Shown here piece by piece: positions 1-7,890 of a stretch of 51,009 nucleotides of DNA (the first letter of the stretch is position 1; every line of letters starts with the position of its first letter). The DNA is from Stieleria tagensis. Lineage in GTDB: Bacteria > Planctomycetota > Planctomycetia > Pirellulales > Pirellulaceae. The DNA lies in the NCBI RefSeq assembly GCF_024129865.1, contig NZ_JAMYFE010000045.1, positions 1 through 51,009 on the forward strand, in the 5' to 3' direction. Below the pieces are notes generated by a model that worked only from the letters and a program-made list of their open reading frames with translations, did no database searches and was not told the DNA's origin. A program made the position numbers and the translations under genes.

Positions 1-50
1 GTTTAGCGCAACTTCAAAACTGACGCGTCGGGTTACCAAGAACCAATGCC
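1..50. repeat. Partial copy of dispersed hairpin repeat family
   Basis: Bases 1-40 contain GCGCAACTTCAAAACTGACG followed by CGTCGGGTTACC. The reverse complement matches the unit at 45.4-45.5 kb (TTGAAG..GCGC, then GGTAACCCGA.GCGTCAG) and the one at 11.03-11.16 kb. The GCGAGGGAT part of the arm is missing here, so this copy is truncated or rearranged. It lies downstream of the minus-strand gene ending at 131. No gene is visible in bases 1-130. Confidence 0.55.
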
Positions 51-130
51 CCATGCAAAATTGCAACGTCAAAGCGCAGGGGAGCATGAATTTCTAACCT
101 GCATGACGTCCAATCTGACCGTGGCCTGAT

Positions 131-1786
131 TCAATCGGACAGCATCTGACGATAGGCGTTCTGCAGATAGTCCAGCGGGTAAACGCAAAAAGAATGTTCA
201 CGACTGTTCCAAATCGCAGCGTCACGCAAGCGGCGATCCAAACGTGATCGATCCGCGTCAAGCTGCTGCTGAATCGGACTCAACTCGGCAGACAACTGCG
301 CATTGAGCTGTGTGATTTCTTGGTGCCAGTCACTGCGCTGACCATGCGGCGGAATCGAGTCAAGCAACCGTTGTTTTTGAGAAAGCAACCGCTGTGACAG
401 CAATCCTGAATCGGTGAACCGTTCGGGTTGGTATTGAAGATCCCGGAAGTTCCGCTGTAGATCTGCTTGCTGTTGCTTGATCTGTTCCATGGGCATGGTT
501 TCGTGCCCGGGCAACAATACCGTCGCCGACATCACCATAAAATCCGGTGGATCCACTGCAAAGAAGGACCGGCTAATCAAATCACCCAACTGATCGTACT
601 TGCCACCGCCGATGCCATGCAGAAACAGATCGCTCAACACCAACCGCGCATACATGGTGGTCACCAAAGCTCGGCTGCGGAGTTTGAATTCGGGGCTGGC
701 CAGAGCGCCAAATGCATCGCCGGCCGACGGGGAATCAACCGCCGAGAGTTTACGATGCCGCTGACCGCGATCGGAGATTTCCATCACTGAACCGGCGTCT
801 GAGATCCGCACCCAAACGCTTTGCCGCTGGGGCGACTGATTCCCATAAACCCAAAACGGCGCTTCGTACCAATCACCATCACGGGCCAAATTGGGCACCG
901 GATGAGCGGTACTGCGGATGCCGTGGGCGCGACGAAACAGTTCGGCAGATCCGTTGTAGCATTCGTGAAAGCGAGGCAGATCACGCAAAATCATCATTGC
1001 GAACGACGCAAATGCTTCGCCACGACAGACAACACTCTGCGGAATTTCCAGCGTTTGCAGCCCCAGATCCGCCTCCAACCGGTGGCGGGCTTGGGCCAGT
1101 GCGCAGCCGGCATAGCCGCATCGCTGGATCGCTTCACGGGCGTGTTGCCACAATGGACCGACCATCGGATTGTCGATCAAACCAGCGATCTGGTTCCTCA
1201 CTGAGCGATCGAAAGAGTCAAACAGTTCGCGATCGTGAATCAACGCCTGTTCGTACGGCACCCCGGCGCCGCGACTGTCGTAGGGTACGGCGCGAAACCC
1301 CAATTCACCATCAATTTGTTCAGCATCCATTTGCTCACCGTCGGATAACCGATGGGGAACCCGCACGCTGCTCGGCCCGGCGACGTCGCTATCGACGACC
1401 AAATTGATCGCAATGGAATTCGTGATGCTGCCGATTCGATCGAGTGCAAAATTTTTGAACCAGACCCCGGGATGGAATAGCGTGGGCTGATGACCGGCCA
1501 TCACAATGGGCTGTCCAGTCGCCGGCGTAAAATCGACGTCGCGATAGGCCGACGTGTATCGTCTTGCGTCTCGCAGCAATTGCTGCCGAGCCGGCGCTCG
1601 CAGCGAAGCGATCTCGGCACCGTAGTTGGACGCGCGACCAACATTCTGCGCAATCAATTGCTCCGCAGCACCCAGCGCCGGTTCAATCAGACACTCGCCG
1701 TGAAGGCGCGGTGCCCGATAGTCCTGGAAGGCTGGCGGAGCGCCGACGCTCGGAGGAGAAGACTGATCACGGGTCATCGCTGTCAT
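131..1786 (-). CDS. BshC-like protein (putative cysteine-adding-enzyme fold), function unproven
   Basis: The protein has 551 aa, no signal peptide and no membrane segment. Its landmarks resemble bacillithiol synthase BshC in the same order. Near residue 95 is AGHQPTLFHPGVWFKNFAL, comparable with the BshC TGQQ-GLF-GPLYT motif, followed by NLVVDSD where BshC has a segment ending in EDHD. Around residue 385 is LFLHGIGGGKYDQL, where BshC has its GGP-EIAY loop, then a MSATVLLP stretch. The C-terminal part is a charged predicted helix or coil ending in a short conserved-looking tail. I infer remote homology from motif order only; sequence identity is clearly low. The ATG at 1786 directly follows the stop of the upstream glycosyltransferase gene, so the two are probably co-translated. 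A second ATG three codons later is an alternative start. An uncharacterised planctomycete family is the fallback call. Confidence 0.5.
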   Translation of the reverse strand: MTAMTRDQSSPPSVGAPPAFQDYRAPRLHGECLIEPALGAAEQLIAQNVGRASNYGAEIASLRAPARQQLLRDARRYTSAYRDVDFTPATGQPIVMAGHQPTLFHPGVWFKNFALDRIGSITNSIAINLVVDSDVAGPSSVRVPHRLSDGEQMDAEQIDGELGFRAVPYDSRGAGVPYEQALIHDRELFDSFDRSVRNQIAGLIDNPMVGPLWQHAREAIQRCGYAGCALAQARHRLEADLGLQTLEIPQSVVCRGEAFASFAMMILRDLPRFHECYNGSAELFRRAHGIRSTAHPVPNLARDGDWYEAPFWVYGNQSPQRQSVWVRISDAGSVMEISDRGQRHRKLSAVDSPSAGDAFGALASPEFKLRSRALVTTMYARLVLSDLFLHGIGGGKYDQLGDLISRSFFAVDPPDFMVMSATVLLPGHETMPMEQIKQQQADLQRNFRDLQYQPERFTDSGLLSQRLLSQKQRLLDSIPPHGQRSDWHQEITQLNAQLSAELSPIQQQLDADRSRLDRRLRDAAIWNSREHSFCVYPLDYLQNAYRQMLSD

Positions 1787-2554
1787 TCAACCGGCGTCGT
1801 GGGAACAGACTGAATCGCCGCTGGTGGCGTGAGTGACGTGCCGCCCCAGAGCGCACAATCGTGAGATCTCCGCGTCGATGACTTGGTTGTAGTGTTTCAG
1901 TCGTGTCTCGGCGTGATCGAGCGCGCCACCGAAGGAGCGTTCCAGATCTAGATAGATCAACGGCACCGCCATCTCAACCACCCGCAATCCCGACGCCGCC
2001 GCCTGGACCCACAGTTGCAACGGCATGGCATAGCCGGTGTCGGTGATCTCGAACTGCGCGAGTGCCTCGGCGCGGTACGCTTTAAACCCACAAAACGAAT
2101 CTGTTAACTCCAAACCTAGACGGCGATTCAGATCGGCGGTGATCCGACGATTGATAAACATCCGCTCTTCTGGCGGTGCGTCGTCGCCTTCGAAGTGATG
2201 AAGGTAGCGACTGCCTGAAACGATGTCGGCCGAACGGGCCATGTCGATGAACGCGGGAATCCGTTTCGGTTGGTGCTGGCCATCGCAATCGAGCGTGACC
2301 ACGCCCGCAAATCCATTTTGCCGCGTATAGTCGAACGCAGTTTGCAGCGCCGCTCCGTAGCCACGGTTCTTCGCATGCCGAATGACTTGCACATCGCTGC
2401 GGGCCGCCAATCGTTCAGCGGTCCCATCGGTGGATCCGTCGTCGACGACTAACACGTGGTCGGCATACTGGACCACTTTGTCCAGAATCTCGTCGACATA
2501 GTCCACTTCGTTGTAAACCGGTAGAGCGGCAAGCCATGTTTCGCGTTCTGACAT
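1787..2554 (-). CDS. Glycosyltransferase family 2 (DPM/DPG-synthase-like)
   Basis: This 255-aa GT-A-fold enzyme likely moves a sugar from a nucleotide sugar to a lipid or other acceptor at the cytoplasmic face. Visible motifs are the N-terminal LPVYNE, DDGSTDGT (nucleotide binding), NRGYGAALQTAF, the metal-binding LDCDGQH, GSRY, and an acceptor-side segment with FCGFKAYRAEAL. There are no C-terminal membrane helices, so it is of the soluble polyprenyl-phosphate glycosyltransferase type. The reading frame stays open to 2923, but I choose the ATG at 2554 because AGGAGA lies 4 bases upstream and the family homology starts there. The extension would overlap nif3. The stop abuts the ATG of the BshC-like gene with no gap. 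Donor and acceptor are unknown. Confidence 0.85.
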   Translation of the reverse strand: MSERETWLAALPVYNEVDYVDEILDKVVQYADHVLVVDDGSTDGTAERLAARSDVQVIRHAKNRGYGAALQTAFDYTRQNGFAGVVTLDCDGQHQPKRIPAFIDMARSADIVSGSRYLHHFEGDDAPPEERMFINRRITADLNRRLGLELTDSFCGFKAYRAEALAQFEITDTGYAMPLQLWVQAAASGLRVVEMAVPLIYLDLERSFGGALDHAETRLKHYNQVIDAEISRLCALGRHVTHATSGDSVCSHDAG

Positions 2555-2558
2555 CTCG

Positions 2559-2564
2559 TCTCCT
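2559..2564 (-). promoter_or_regulatory. Shine-Dalgarno site fixing the GT2 start
   Basis: On the minus strand the sequence reads AGGAGACGAGATG, with AGGAGA 4 bases before the ATG at 2554. It is one of the strongest ribosome-binding sites in the window and argues against the longer upstream reading frame. Confidence 0.7.
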
Positions 2565-2846
2565 AACACTTCATTCGATCTAAGGAAGCAGCACGGGGCC
2601 GTCGTGACCGCTTGTTGACAGAGTCTACCCGCCAAGCGATCGGGTCTTACAGCAATCTCTCGTTGGACGGCACCGTCGGGGCGGCCACACCGGCACCAAG
2701 CGTGAACGAATTGCGACAAAGCCATTCGTTTGCGGTTGGATCTGGTTGGGGCTTGGGACCAGATGCAAAAGCTGCGCCACAACGCCAAATTCCCGGTACA
2801 TCGCCCCTCACAGGCTGCACTCTGACAGGATACCGAAGCATCAAGT

Positions 2847-3665
2847 CTATTCCGCAACCACTTGAATGGGGTCCGATTCGCAGCGACTCGGCCAGATTGA
2901 CAGTCCGGGTAACGCACTGGCAATCTGATCCGCCAAAATCTCCATCGCGAAACGTTCGCTGTGATAGTGCCCCAGCAATCCTAGGACCATCCCCAACGAT
3001 TCGGCTTCCAAACAGTTGTGAAAGGTTGCCTCGCCGGTGATCAGTAGTTCGCAACCATGGCGATCGGCGGCGGCGACAAACGATCCGCCACTGCCACAGG
3101 CGAATCCGATTTTGGTGACCAATTTGTGCAGCGGGCCGACGGCACGCAGCGGAACGCTGGAACCGACATGCCGGTGGCACTGGCGAATCACGTCTACCGC
3201 AGCAGTCGCGACCGGTAGCGATCCAAAACGGCCACTGCCCAGTCGGTTGCCGGAAAGCTCGGTGGCGGTGACATCAGGATCAAGCAACGGACGGATTGCC
3301 GTCAGTCCTAGTGATTCGGCCCACTGTTGATTGATTCCGCTAGCCGCCGAATCAAATGCGGTGTGGGCGCTATAGACAGCGATTCCGGCACCGGCCAACC
3401 GCCACAACATCCGCCCGGTAACACTGTCGCAGTTGATTCGAGCAAGCGGTCGGAACGGAAGCGGGTGATGGGCAACGATCAGGCCTGCGCGTTGCTCGAT
3501 TGCTTCGTCGACGACCGCGGGCGTGATCGTCAGGCAGGTCATCACACGATCGACCAGCTGAGATCGATCGCCTAGCAGCAACCCGACATTGTCCCATGAC
3601 TCTGCCAGCGCCAACGGTGCAAGCTGGGCGAGCGTTTGGCAGAGCGCATCAAGGGAAACGGTCAT
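2847..3665 (-). CDS. Nif3-like dinuclear metal centre protein
   Basis: This 272-aa member of the Nif3/YbgI (DUF34) family forms toroidal hexamers with a two-metal site in other bacteria. Its enzymatic role is not settled; GTP cyclohydrolase I type 2 is a common but doubtful annotation. Metal ligands expected for the family are visible: HHP at residues 66-68, HTAFD at 101-105, and the C-terminal GHYHSE around 232-237. The N-terminal SWDNVGLLLGD is the usual Nif3 opening. The length equals that of the short bacterial form, without the PII-like insert. The ATG is 5 bases after the infC stop on the same strand, so it is almost certainly cotranscribed with infC. Confidence 0.9.
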   Translation of the reverse strand: MTVSLDALCQTLAQLAPLALAESWDNVGLLLGDRSQLVDRVMTCLTITPAVVDEAIEQRAGLIVAHHPLPFRPLARINCDSVTGRMLWRLAGAGIAVYSAHTAFDSAASGINQQWAESLGLTAIRPLLDPDVTATELSGNRLGSGRFGSLPVATAAVDVIRQCHRHVGSSVPLRAVGPLHKLVTKIGFACGSGGSFVAAADRHGCELLITGEATFHNCLEAESLGMVLGLLGHYHSERFAMEILADQIASALPGLSIWPSRCESDPIQVVAE

Positions 3666-3670
3666 CGGCC

Positions 3671-4201
3671 TTAACGCGGAGCGATCATACAGATCATTCG
3701 TCGACCATGCTGTTGCGGAGCGGTTTCGACTTTGCCGACTTCGTCTAGCAATTCGATCACTTGCTGCATGACCTTTCGCCCCTCTTCGATGTGAGCCATT
3801 TCACGGCCACGAAACAGGACGCTGACCTGAACTTTATCCTTGTGTTCCAAGAACTTTTCGGCCCGACGGATCTTGGTGCGAATGTCTTCGTCACCCGTCT
3901 TGGGGCGCAACCGAATCTCTTTTGTCTTGGTGTGACTTTGATTTCGATTGGTTTTTTTGTTCTTGTCGTATTTGTATTTGCCGTAATCCATGATTCGGCA
4001 AACCGGTGGTCGCTCATTCGGGGCGACTTCGACCAAGTCTAACCCGACATCACGCGCCCGTTCCAAGGCGTCTTCTGTCGAGATGACTCCGAGCTGCTCG
4101 CCGGTTTCGCTAACAACGCGAATAGGCGAGATACGGATATTGGTGTTAATGCGAACAGTGTCGCGGTTTTCTGGTTGATGGTTTCTTCGTGCCAACGCCA
4201 C
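3671..4201 (-). CDS. infC: Translation initiation factor IF-3
   Basis: IF-3 binds the 30S subunit, blocks premature 50S joining and proofreads start codons. The N domain begins at [14 protein letters not shown] and includes [22 protein letters not shown]. The [14 protein letters not shown] linker leads into the C domain, with [21 protein letters not shown] and [10 protein letters not shown]. The frame is open to 4282, but a GTG at 4201 gives 176 aa, the normal IF-3 length, and AGGAGA lies about 11 bases upstream. An unusual start is typical of infC (AUU in E. coli) and fits autoregulation. The usual neighbours rpmI and rplT are absent; nif3 follows instead. Confidence 0.93.
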   Translation of the reverse strand: MALARRNHQPENRDTVRINTNIRISPIRVVSETGEQLGVISTEDALERARDVGLDLVEVAPNERPPVCRIMDYGKYKYDKNKKTNRNQSHTKTKEIRLRPKTGDEDIRTKIRRAEKFLEHKDKVQVSVLFRGREMAHIEEGRKVMQQVIELLDEVGKVETAPQQHGRRMICMIAPR

Positions 4202-4351
4202 TAAAAAATACTTCTCCTGCCGGTGGGCATTCCGGACATCGATTGAAAAAAGGTTCCGTGGGGGGAATTCGAAATCAAACACGATTCCGACACTCTGCCC
4301 GCGGGGCGCCCCATCTTGCTTGAACGGCCAAGCGATTTGGTGCGCATCGTC

Positions 4352-4372
4352 TAGTTCACCGAAGTGAAACTA
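4352..4372 (-). promoter_or_regulatory. UUCG-type stem-loop in the infC upstream region
   Basis: On the minus strand TTCAC-TTCG-GTGAA forms a stem with a C(UUCG)G tetraloop. With a bulged T it can extend to TAG/CTA on the outside. It lies about 150 bases upstream of the infC start and 110 bases after the S4 gene. No T-run follows, so it is not a classic terminator. It may be an mRNA 5' or 3' stabilising element or part of an infC leader. Confidence 0.35.
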
Positions 4373-4482
4373 ACCCAGAATAGCGGAAAATTCGCCGCCG
4401 CTGTAATTCTCGGTTGGCGCAGTATCGAACGCTGGCTCGGCGAGCGTCAACACTGAATCGGGTCGAAACACCTAGATTTCGC

Positions 4483-4773
4483 CTAACAGTCAAAAAACGA
4501 CTCGTCTAGCGTCACTTGCTGCCCCATCGTCTCCACACAATCGCCCAAAAAGAGCTGTTTTCGCCGCCGGGTTTCGACTTGGCCGTTGACCGATACCTGA
4601 CCGTCCTGAATCCAGATCTTGGCTTGACCACCGGTTCCCACCAGTCCGGCGCGTTTGAGCACATCGTCCAGCCGCATCATCCGCGGTGCTTCGCCGCCAG
4701 TCTCGGCCGGTGAATCTGTCTCGGCGGGACGTTCAGGCGGCGTGGTCGGATTTTCTGGTTCAGCGGGTTCCAA
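4483..4773 (-). CDS. Small S4-domain RNA-binding protein (YbcJ-like)
   Basis: This 96-aa protein has a proline- and glutamate-rich N-terminal tail (residues 1-30) followed by one S4 domain. The domain reads MRLDDVLKRAGLVGTGGQAKIWI, QDGQVSVNGQVETRRRKQL and then a final strand. This is the compact YbcJ/YaaA-type S4 fold, which binds structured RNA such as rRNA or tRNA. The family has no known catalytic activity. The domain alone starts at an internal Met-Met, so a shorter protein from there is possible. It lies 75 bases downstream of the coiled-coil gene on the same strand and upstream of infC, which suggests a translation-related role. Confidence 0.85.
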   Translation of the reverse strand: MEPAEPENPTTPPERPAETDSPAETGGEAPRMMRLDDVLKRAGLVGTGGQAKIWIQDGQVSVNGQVETRRRKQLFLGDCVETMGQQVTLDESFFDC

Positions 4774-4848
4774 GATCGATGCCTATTGCGAGTGCGGTTG
4801 TTACCGCCAAGCCTAGCCGATCGTCGGTCAATTGAAAGTCACACAGCA

Positions 4849-7440
4849 TTAGGCGGCTTGGCGGTCATCGTCGCCTAAATCGAGAATCGCCGCGCGGTCG
4901 CGTCGCAATTGACGAATCGTTGCGGTCTGCTGATGGATCTCGTCCTGTAGTTCTCGGATCGTCGACTGGGCCCGTTCGTTGGCCTCCAAACTGGCTTCGT
5001 GCTCACTGCTGACACGTCGCAGGTGAGTGATCAAATCCGCGGTTTTGGACTCCAGCAACTCGTTGTCGGACCGCAATTGTGGCAATTCGATCAATTGCAA
5101 TTCCACCTTTTCGCTCAGCGTCGCTAGGCGTGTTTCTAATTCCTGATTGGTTTCCGCCAGTGTGTCGCACATCTCGTTGGATTTAGACAACCGCTGTTGT
5201 GTGACGGCAAGTTGTTGGCTGGTGGCGTCCAGATCTGCAACCTGGTCGCGCACCCGCAGCAATTCCTCACGCTGTTCAGCAAAGGCGCGGGTTTGCAGGT
5301 CGCTTTGGACCTTTAATTCGCCGACGTCTCGGCTGCGCAGATGCAATTGTTTCTCCAGATCCGCAACCGAACCGAACCGCAATTTCAAATCTGCCATCTC
5401 GTCTTCGCGCTGCTGCAATTCGATGGCCAGACGATCGGCATGCTGCTGTGCCTGATCCAACAGCTCTTGTCGGGCGGCGTGATCACCGCTCAAGGCATCA
5501 TAGCGGTTTCGCAGAGCGGCAAGTTCACGCTCGTCCTCTCGCAGCGATTCAATTTCACAATCTTGATCGTTCAAACTCGCTCGCAAACCGGCTTCGGTTC
5601 GCTGTCGCTCGGACAGCTGCTGGGCCAGTGATTCGTTTTCTTGTTGCAGCACCGTGACAGAGTCACTGATCAGGGTCAGCTCGGCGATCGTGGCGTCACG
5701 CCAGCTGATTTCCAATTCGATGGCATCGATCGTCGATCGGCTCGATTCCAATTCCTGGTTCAACGCGACCACTTGCGTTTCCGCGTCGGCCAGTGCTTCG
5801 CAGCGCTGGGTCAGCGCACTGATCTCTTCATCTCGATCACGCACCTGCGAGGTCAACTGTTCCAGGGCCTCGGCGTTGGCCTGCAAATCGTCGCTGAGGG
5901 ATTGCTTTTCCGCTTCCAGCTGTTCGATGATCTCCAATCGCTGATTCAATTCATCGATGGTCTGGTCACTGTCGGTCAACTGAGCCGTCAATTGTTCGAT
6001 CGTGTCCAAACTTTCCTCGACGCGTTGAATCAGCGCCGCCGTTTCGTCTTGCAGCGGGTCGATCACTTCGCAGCGTTGGGAAAGATCTGCGATTCGAGTT
6101 GTTTTCTCACTCAGTTTGGCTTCCAGATCCGAGCGAATTGTGCGTTCCAAATCGGCCTGTTCGTGGGCCGATTCCAAATCCAATTGTTGTTGCTGGAGTT
6201 CTTCTTGCAGTTGTTCGATCTGTTCCAGCTCGGTCGTTTGCAAGCCGATTTTTTCTCGCAGCGATTCGATCAGACGATCGCGGTCGATCAATTCCTCGCT
6301 CAACGAACGGATCTGTTTTTCCAGCGTGTCCAGTTCGTCGCGGACCGTCGCATCATCATGGGTTTGCCGCTCGAGCTCGGCGATGCGTATCTGTTTTTCT
6401 TCAATCAGATCCGCCAAGCGTTCATTTTGATCGGCCGTTCGCTCGGCTTGATCGAGTGCTCCAGCGAGTTGCTGTTGCATGGTTTCGACGCTGCACAGCA
6501 CCGACGTGTATTTACGCTGTGCTTCATCGCGTTGATGTTGCACACCGTCAAGCATCTGCAACTCCTCTTCGAGTTCTTCGACACGGTTTTGACGTTGCTG
6601 AAACGAATCGTTCAGATCATCCAATTGTGTTTGTAGGGTTTCGATCGTGCCGCCACGGGCCTCGACCAACGCTTGCGCGGCGGTCAATTCCGTTTGCACG
6701 CCTTCCAATTCTTGCTGCAATTGATCCGAACTCGCTTGACGCGTCTCGAGTTCAGACTGCAGCTGTTCGATTTGCAATTGGTGTTTTTCATCGGCGGTCG
6801 AATCCGAGTCGACCGACTGGTCCGCGACCTGTTCGGTGAGTGTTTGGATCTGCTGCCCCAACGATTGAATCTCGGATGCTTGCGCCTCGTTGGTCGTGGT
6901 CAACGATTGAATGATGTCCGCCTGTCGAGCAAGCTCGGCCTCGGATTCATTGGCTGCGTCTTCCTTGCACTCAAGCTGCTCTTGGGCGGCGGTCTTTTCG
7001 GCCAGCAACTGTTCGACGCGCAGCGACGCGGCGTCCAATTCTTGCTGTAGCGACAGTCCCTGCTGGTGAGCCTGCTGCAATTCCTCTTGCAGGGCCGCAG
7101 TGTCCACTTGCTGCGCGGTGTCGTCTTGAGAAGCGTCATGTTGGACCGACTCGTCGAGCGCCGATTGCAATTGTTCTTGTTGTTCACGCAGCGAAGCCAT
7201 TTCTTCGTAGGCACGCTGCAAATCACCGCCTTGTTCCTCAAGTGCCTGTGTCAACGATCGGACTTCGTCGTCTTGATCGGTCGATGCACCACCAGCGGCG
7301 GCAAGTTGGTCTTCGAGCTCTTTGATTCTGGCTTCATCGCCACTGGAATCGCGGTACCACAGCAGATTCCCAATCGCTAAACCGGCCGCAACGAACGCGA
7401 AAAACGAGATGACCGGTATTCCAAATACAATATTACTCAT
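4849..7440 (-). CDS. Membrane-anchored giant coiled-coil protein
   Basis: The protein has about 863 aa. Residues 5-30 form one hydrophobic helix (GIPVISFFAFVAAGLAIGNLL) followed by charged residues. The remaining 830 or so residues are almost unbroken heptad-type sequence rich in Gln, Glu, Leu, Asp and Arg, with repeated LQ-EL, EQL and LR-D patterns and very few prolines or glycines. No enzymatic domain is visible. The frame continues to 7470 through a TTG, but the ATG at 7440 places the membrane helix at the extreme N-terminus and has AGGA-like bases upstream. A structural, tethering or scaffold role at the cytoplasmic membrane is inference; SMC- or TolA-like labels would be over-calls. The S4 gene lies 75 bases downstream. 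Confidence 0.8.
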   Translation of the reverse strand: MSNIVFGIPVISFFAFVAAGLAIGNLLWYRDSSGDEARIKELEDQLAAAGGASTDQDDEVRSLTQALEEQGGDLQRAYEEMASLREQQEQLQSALDESVQHDASQDDTAQQVDTAALQEELQQAHQQGLSLQQELDAASLRVEQLLAEKTAAQEQLECKEDAANESEAELARQADIIQSLTTTNEAQASEIQSLGQQIQTLTEQVADQSVDSDSTADEKHQLQIEQLQSELETRQASSDQLQQELEGVQTELTAAQALVEARGGTIETLQTQLDDLNDSFQQRQNRVEELEEELQMLDGVQHQRDEAQRKYTSVLCSVETMQQQLAGALDQAERTADQNERLADLIEEKQIRIAELERQTHDDATVRDELDTLEKQIRSLSEELIDRDRLIESLREKIGLQTTELEQIEQLQEELQQQQLDLESAHEQADLERTIRSDLEAKLSEKTTRIADLSQRCEVIDPLQDETAALIQRVEESLDTIEQLTAQLTDSDQTIDELNQRLEIIEQLEAEKQSLSDDLQANAEALEQLTSQVRDRDEEISALTQRCEALADAETQVVALNQELESSRSTIDAIELEISWRDATIAELTLISDSVTVLQQENESLAQQLSERQRTEAGLRASLNDQDCEIESLREDERELAALRNRYDALSGDHAARQELLDQAQQHADRLAIELQQREDEMADLKLRFGSVADLEKQLHLRSRDVGELKVQSDLQTRAFAEQREELLRVRDQVADLDATSQQLAVTQQRLSKSNEMCDTLAETNQELETRLATLSEKVELQLIELPQLRSDNELLESKTADLITHLRRVSSEHEASLEANERAQSTIRELQDEIHQQTATIRQLRRDRAAILDLGDDDRQAA

Positions 7441-7890
7441 CAGTCGGATCCGTCCTGCGTCGATTGCCAACCGCCTGCCGGATCAACAATCGAGAAACAC
7501 GATTGGGTGGCAGGCTGCTGGGATGATGCTGTGAAAGTGGTTTCCCGTCCATGGAAACCGGGTGCGGTGTAATGACACCATCATGGGGCTATATCACAGC
7601 AGAGCAGTGCGCGTCGAGCCGAATAATTTCGGGCCGCTTCGAATTTCGACGACCAATTGTTGGAGTTCAACCTTCAGATTGCCCAGCACGGACTGTCGCT
7701 GGTGGATTGGGGCGGACACGCTGAAGCGTGAACTCCAACGGTGGATGGCGCCGTCCGCCGCTGGGAGTTTGCCGGTCGTAGTGGTACGGCGTTCACATCT
7801 CGGTCTGCTTGTGCAGTCGACGGATTCGTCCGATTGAATCAGTGGATACCGTGATACCGTGACCACTGGCCCTGTTTTGATGCGATTTCT
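7441..7890. other. 450-bp divergent intergenic region
   Basis: This lies between the minus-strand coiled-coil gene and the plus-strand outer-membrane gene and should contain both promoters. I see no convincing coding frame. It holds the inverted repeat described separately, a 7-bp palindrome GGTTTCC-N7-GGAAACC at 7539-7559, and a short direct repeat GATACCGT-GATACCGT near 7845-7860. I could not identify reliable -35/-10 boxes. Confidence 0.5.
7660..7738. repeat. Imperfect 18-bp inverted repeat, MITE/REP-like
   Basis: The left arm TTGGAGTTCAACCTTCAG (7660-7677) pairs with CTGAAGCGTGAACTCCAA (7721-7738), with 16 of 18 positions matching and a 43-base interval. Such arms flanking a GC-rich centre suggest a non-autonomous mobile or palindromic repeat. 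No transposase is nearby and no target duplication could be confirmed. Confidence 0.5.

Noticed and set aside
2555-2923. N-terminal extension of the GT2 frame
   Set aside because: It overlaps nif3, has low-complexity Arg/Cys/Trp-rich content, and an AGGAGA site supports the internal ATG at 2554.
5641-6636. Long plus-strand reading frame (331 codons) opposite the coiled-coil gene
   Set aside because: It is antisense to a strong coding frame. Its Phe/Gln/Leu-rich sequence is simply the reverse reading of Glu/Gln/Leu heptads, and it has no recognisable domain.
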